DNA of 52,247 bases, taken from JBOGDS01 sp050743075. Lineage in GTDB: Bacteria > Actinomycetota > Actinomycetes > Jiangellales > Jiangellaceae. The notes under the pieces are model-generated. The model was not told the origin of the DNA, did no database searches, and saw nothing but the letters and a program-made list of their open reading frames with translations. The position numbers and the translations under genes are program-made. Where the stretch lies: the NCBI GenBank assembly GCA_050743075.1, contig JBOGDS010000020.1, positions 1 to 52,247 on the forward strand, given 5' to 3'. Positions 49,432-52,247 of this stretch are shown here, one piece after another (position 1 is the stretch's first letter; every line of letters begins with the position of its first letter).

Positions 49432-50366
49432 GAGCAGCCGTTCGCCTCCCTGAGGGCGTCCAGGTTAGCCCGCATGAGGCTGAAGTAGTCCTCGTCGGCG
49501 GCGTCGTCTGCCAGCCCTTCGATCGGGTCGAGCACGGCCGTGTCGATCGCGAGGTCGTCGGCCAGAGTCTCGGCGACCTGCGGGCTCACCAGCGTTTCGT
49601 AGAAGATCGTCGTGACGCCCTCCTCCTCGACGACGTGCTGTACTTCGGCCAGCCGCGCAGGGGAGGGCTCGGCGTCGGGGGAGAGGCCGGAGATGCCGAC
49701 CATGTCGAGGCCGTAGCGGTCCGCGAGGTATCCGAAGGCGGCGTGGCTCGTGACGAAGACCTGCCGCTCGCATCGGCCCAGTCCGGACTCGTACTCCCGG
49801 TCGAGGCCGGTCAGCTCGGCGACGAGATCGTCGGCGCGTTCGTGGATGGCGTCGGCCTGAGCGGGGATCAGCTCGGTGAGCCGGTCCGCGACGGTCTGCG
49901 AGACTGCGGCGACGTTGGTCGGGTCGAGCCAGAGGTGCGGGTCACCCTCGAGGCCGCCGTGCTCGTGTCCCTCCTCCTCGCCTTCGTGCTCGTCTTCGCC
50001 GGCCGGCAGGAGGTCCACGATCTCGGCGACGTCCAGCGAGCGGCTCGCGGCGTTCTGCTCGACGGCCTCGTCGACAGCGGGCTGGAAGCCGTGCAGGTAG
50101 AGGACGAGATCCGCGTGGGCGATGCTGCCGACCTGTTGGCCGGTCAGCTCGAGGTCGTGCGGCTCGACGCCGGGCTGGGTGAGGTTCTCGACGGTGGCAT
50201 CCGGACCGGCGATCCGTTCGGCCAGGAAGGCGAGCGGATAGAAGGACGTCAGGACGGTCGGTCCGCTCTGCGATGCCGCCGTTCCGCTCGTCCCGCAGCC
50301 GACGAATGACAGGCTTGCGACGGTGGCAAGGGCGACGACGCTGGCACTTCGACCCCTGATTGTCAT
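49428..50366 (-). CDS. znuA: Zinc-binding lipoprotein of the ABC transporter
   Basis: The 312-residue product begins with a signal peptide ending in a lipobox (SLSFVGCGTSG). A9-family metal site motifs include EPHDLELTGQQ, a His/acid-rich loop (EDEHEGEEEGHEHGG), GDPHLWLDPTN and VFVTSHAAFGYLA. The loop is typical of zinc-type over manganese-type binders. ATG 50366 is chosen because the Zur-like box overlaps it. Confidence 0.93.
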   Translation of the reverse strand: MTIRGRSASVVALATVASLSFVGCGTSGTAASQSGPTVLTSFYPLAFLAERIAGPDATVENLTQPGVEPHDLELTGQQVGSIAHADLVLYLHGFQPAVDEAVEQNAASRSLDVAEIVDLLPAGEDEHEGEEEGHEHGGLEGDPHLWLDPTNVAAVSQTVADRLTELIPAQADAIHERADDLVAELTGLDREYESGLGRCERQVFVTSHAAFGYLADRYGLDMVGISGLSPDAEPSPARLAEVQHVVEEEGVTTIFYETLVSPQVAETLADDLAIDTAVLDPIEGLADDAADEDYFSLMRANLDALREANGCS

Positions 50367-50381
50367 GAGAGCCATTCTCAT
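50365..50381. promoter_or_regulatory. Zur-like box at the znuA start
   Basis: ATGAGAGCCATTCTCAT is a 6-5-6 palindrome that matches the general TGAnAATnATTnTCA layout of Zur sites. It overlaps the first bases of znuA, so Zur-zinc would block initiation directly. The znuA message may be leaderless. Confidence 0.75.
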
Positions 50382-50425
50382 CAAGACGGACTGGGTCTGT
50401 CAAAGGCGACTGGGCATCCGGTGCG

Positions 50426-51259
50426 TCACGCGGCGAGCAGCGCGACGCCGAGGCCGGCGACCAGCAGTCCCAGGCCTTGGATCCGGCGGAGCCGCTCGGT
50501 GTGGACCAGCCGGGCGAGGAGCACGGTGACCGCCGGATACAGCGAGGTGATCACGGCTGCCAAGCTGAGCAGACCTGCCCGCACGGCGAGCAGGTAGAAC
50601 ATGTTGCCGAGAGCGTCGAACAGCCCGGCCGCGACCGCCAGCGCCACGACGGTACGTTCGCCCGAGACCCGGACGGCCAAGGCCATGACCGCGACCACGG
50701 CCACGAGTACGGCCGCCCCACGAGAGCCCACGAGGGGCCACATGCCGGTGGCCTCGTCGGCCTGGCGGATGACCACGAAGAACAGGCCGAACCCTGACCC
50801 CGAGGCGAACGCCAACACGGCGCCGCGGCCGGGGCGCACCCGGCGGCGGTCGTTGGTCCGCTCCAAGCTGACCAGCGCGATGGCTGCCAGGCACAGCGCG
50901 ACGCCGAGGTAGACCTGCGCACTGAGCTGCTCGCCGATGACGAGGGCGTATCCGATCGGCAGCAGTGCCGCGGTGAGCGCCGACACCGGAGCGACAACAC
51001 TCATCGGACCGGCCGCCAGTGCTGCGTACAGGATCGGCAGACCGACTCCGCCGGCCAGCCCGGCGAGTGCGCCCCAACCGAAGGCGGCCCACGTCGGGGT
51101 TCCTGGAGTCAGGAACGCAACGGCGAGGAGCGCGACGAGCCCGATCGGTGTGCTGACCAGGAGGACGGCGAGGGGCGCAGCCCGCCGGGAGGCCGAGCCG
51201 CCGAGGAAGTCGCCGGTCCCGTAGGACAGGGCCGCGCCGAGAGACAAGAGGATGACCAC
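50426..51259 (-). CDS. EamA/DMT-superfamily transporter
   Basis: The 277-residue product has about ten hydrophobic helices in two EamA repeats, such as AALSYGTGDFLGGSASRR and ILYAALAAGPMSVVAPVSAL in the first half and MFYLLAVRAGLLSLAAVITS with YPAVTVLLARLV in the second. The substrate is unknown. It is divergent from the XRE regulator, which probably controls it. Confidence 0.9.
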   Translation of the reverse strand: MVILLSLGAALSYGTGDFLGGSASRRAAPLAVLLVSTPIGLVALLAVAFLTPGTPTWAAFGWGALAGLAGGVGLPILYAALAAGPMSVVAPVSALTAALLPIGYALVIGEQLSAQVYLGVALCLAAIALVSLERTNDRRRVRPGRGAVLAFASGSGFGLFFVVIRQADEATGMWPLVGSRGAAVLVAVVAVMALAVRVSGERTVVALAVAAGLFDALGNMFYLLAVRAGLLSLAAVITSLYPAVTVLLARLVHTERLRRIQGLGLLVAGLGVALLAA

Positions 51260-51271
51260 GCCGGTCAGTCT

Positions 51272-51291
51272 AATGCTCTACGTGGTGCATT
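51272..51291. promoter_or_regulatory. Imperfect 20-bp palindrome between divergent eamA and XRE genes
   Basis: AATGCTCTAC followed by GTGGTGCATT matches its complement at eight of ten positions. It is in the 67-base gap between the transporter and regulator starts, the expected site for the XRE protein. Confidence 0.6.
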
Positions 51292-51326
51292 GGATCGCAC
51301 CGGCCGCTGATGAGACCATACCCGGC

Positions 51327-51902
51327 ATGACAGCCGCCGGCGAGGGCTCGGTGTCCCGGGCAGTTGCCCACAACGTGCGTGCCAACCGGGTGGCGCGGGG
51401 GTGGAGCCTCGACGCGCTGTCGGCTCGGTCCGGTGTCAGCAAGGGCGTGCTGGTCGCGCTCGAACAGGGTCGCAGCAACCCCAACCTCACCACCCTGGTG
51501 CGGGTCGCCGACTGCTTCGGCCTGCCGATCACCAGCCTCGTCGAGGTGGGCGACACGCCCGTCGTGCGCGTCGTGCCACCGGAGAAGCGGCTCGACCTCT
51601 GGCGCGGACCGGAAGGCGGTCGTGGCACGTTGCTGGCCAGCACAGATCCGCCGCATGCCATCGAGTTGTGGCGGTGGGAGATCCGGCCGGGAGAGCTGCG
51701 GGAGTCGGCCGCGCACGCAGCAGGGGTCCGCGAGTTGATCAATGTCGAGTCCGGCCTGCTGCACCTCAGGGTGGACACCGACGTGTTCCAGGTACCCGCC
51801 GGGACCTGCGCCGTCCTGCCCGGGGATCGTGAGCACTCCTACGCAGCCGGGGACGACGAGCCGGTCCGGTTCGTGCTCGCCGTCCTGGTGCCGCCGGCCT
51901 GA
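51327..51902 (+). CDS. XRE-family regulator with C-terminal cupin
   Basis: The 191-residue product has an N-terminal HTH (SLDALSARSGVSKGVLVALEQ, about 29-49, with GRSNPNLTTLVRVADCFGL) and a C-terminal cupin (about 120-190; ELINVESGLLHLRVDT and GTCAVLPGDREHSYAA). Such proteins bind a small ligand and regulate a nearby exporter. ATG 51327 is chosen; the upstream frame would cover the palindrome. Confidence 0.9.
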   Translation: MTAAGEGSVSRAVAHNVRANRVARGWSLDALSARSGVSKGVLVALEQGRSNPNLTTLVRVADCFGLPITSLVEVGDTPVVRVVPPEKRLDLWRGPEGGRGTLLASTDPPHAIELWRWEIRPGELRESAAHAAGVRELINVESGLLHLRVDTDVFQVPAGTCAVLPGDREHSYAAGDDEPVRFVLAVLVPPA

Positions 51903-51914
51903 GCTCCTGGCCGG

Positions 51915-52247
51915 TCAGAGAACGCCGGCCGCCCGGGCGACCACAGCGGCGACCAGCAGAAGGACGACGACGGCCCGGATGGCCCGAGCGCGTGGCTCCA
52001 GCCGTGGCCAGGCGAGCACGAGCAGCCACGCCAGGAACAGGACGACCAGGCCGAGCAGCAGCGGGCCCCATGGCGCGGGCGCGAGCAGTCCACCGAGCAG
52101 GATCGCCGCAGGTAGGAGCCCGACCAGCCACCGGGGCATCGCCGTCAGCCGCGTCAGCACCGGCAGGCTGGCCCGTTCCAACGCGGCGCGAGCGCCCGGC
52201 GGCGTGGGCGGTGGCGCGGGTGCCGGGCGCCTGGTTCCGCCCTGCCT
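51915..52247 (-). CDS. DUF6703-like membrane protein, truncated by window edge
   Basis: The frame is open to the right end of the window. It encodes a Pro/Arg-rich N-terminus, ALERASLPVLTRLTAMPRWLV-like start of the membrane part, and about three hydrophobic segments (LLPAAILLGGLLAP, LLLGLVVLFLAWLLVLAW, AVVVLLLVAAVVA). It resembles small DUF6703 proteins. The true start may lie outside the window. Function unknown. Confidence 0.6.
   Translation of the reverse strand, partial: RQGGTRRPAPAPPPTPPGARAALERASLPVLTRLTAMPRWLVGLLPAAILLGGLLAPAPWGPLLLGLVVLFLAWLLVLAWPRLEPRARAIRAVVVLLLVAAVVARAAGVL

Overview
The window is very GC-rich with dense, overlapping, GTG-rich genes, and its housekeeping order (comEA, comEC, holA, rpsT ... 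lepA, hemW, hrcA, dnaJ ... phoH, ybeY, era, leuA, recO, uppS) is that of an actinobacterial (Actinomycetes) chromosome. SigE-family and ECF42-type sigma factors, a PucR regulator and a leuA leader peptide fit this. The genus cannot be fixed from the sequence alone.

Layout. 1-2934: comEA and the first 90 percent of comEC. 2921-12510: a 9.6-kb integrated element bounded by a 14-bp direct repeat and placed inside comEC; the last 82 codons of comEC lie at 12511-12759, and joining the flanks restores a scarless 796-codon gene. The element carries a large serine integrase, small phage-type genes, a DUF2742-like gene, a RepA-like AAA ATPase followed by an iteron-like cluster, a repetitive HTH gene, an HK97 capsid gene, a prohead protease gene, and a convergent operon ending in a tyrosine recombinase. 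There is no portal, large terminase, tail or lysis gene. Content and order recall the small phiRv1-type elements of Mycobacterium tuberculosis, so it looks like a capsid-encoding phage satellite sitting in a competence gene.

12805-22689: holA and rpsT, then a purine-oxidation cluster (8-oxoguanine/guanine deaminase, OHCU decarboxylase, hydroxyisourate hydrolase, urate oxidase, PucR regulator, three-subunit xanthine dehydrogenase) covering xanthine to allantoin. 22690-25668: a palindromic intergenic repeat, an M23 peptidase remnant, a methyltransferase, and an ECF sigma/YCII pair. 25835-35482: lepA, acyl-CoA synthetase, hemW, small membrane and methyltransferase genes, then an HTH/Clp-N pair upstream of a CIRCE-controlled hrcA-dnaJ. 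35509-37187: SigE-family sigma factor with a GerMN/Gmad membrane protein, at the place where rsmE often lies. 37268-42006: HIT, phoH, ybeY, CorC-like, degenerate cytidine deaminase, era. 42190-46784: leuA with leader peptide, a multiply frameshifted monooxygenase, recO, uppS. 46892-50381: a disrupted trmH, then a zinc ABC transporter (znuA-znuC-znuB) behind a Zur-like box. 50426-52247: EamA transporter, XRE/cupin regulator, and a partial DUF6703-like gene.

The most unusual signals are: (1) comEC interrupted reversibly at its conserved HHGS codons; (2) inside the satellite, a gene whose coding repeats carry six 16-bp palindromes, five spacings of which are mostly exactly 63 bp, and whose arms change sequence while staying complementary; (3) a GACGCAGT iteron-like cluster just upstream of that gene; (4) a dispersed palindromic repeat at two convergent gene ends that supplies the terminal Met-Ala-Arg-stop of both xdhA and trmH.
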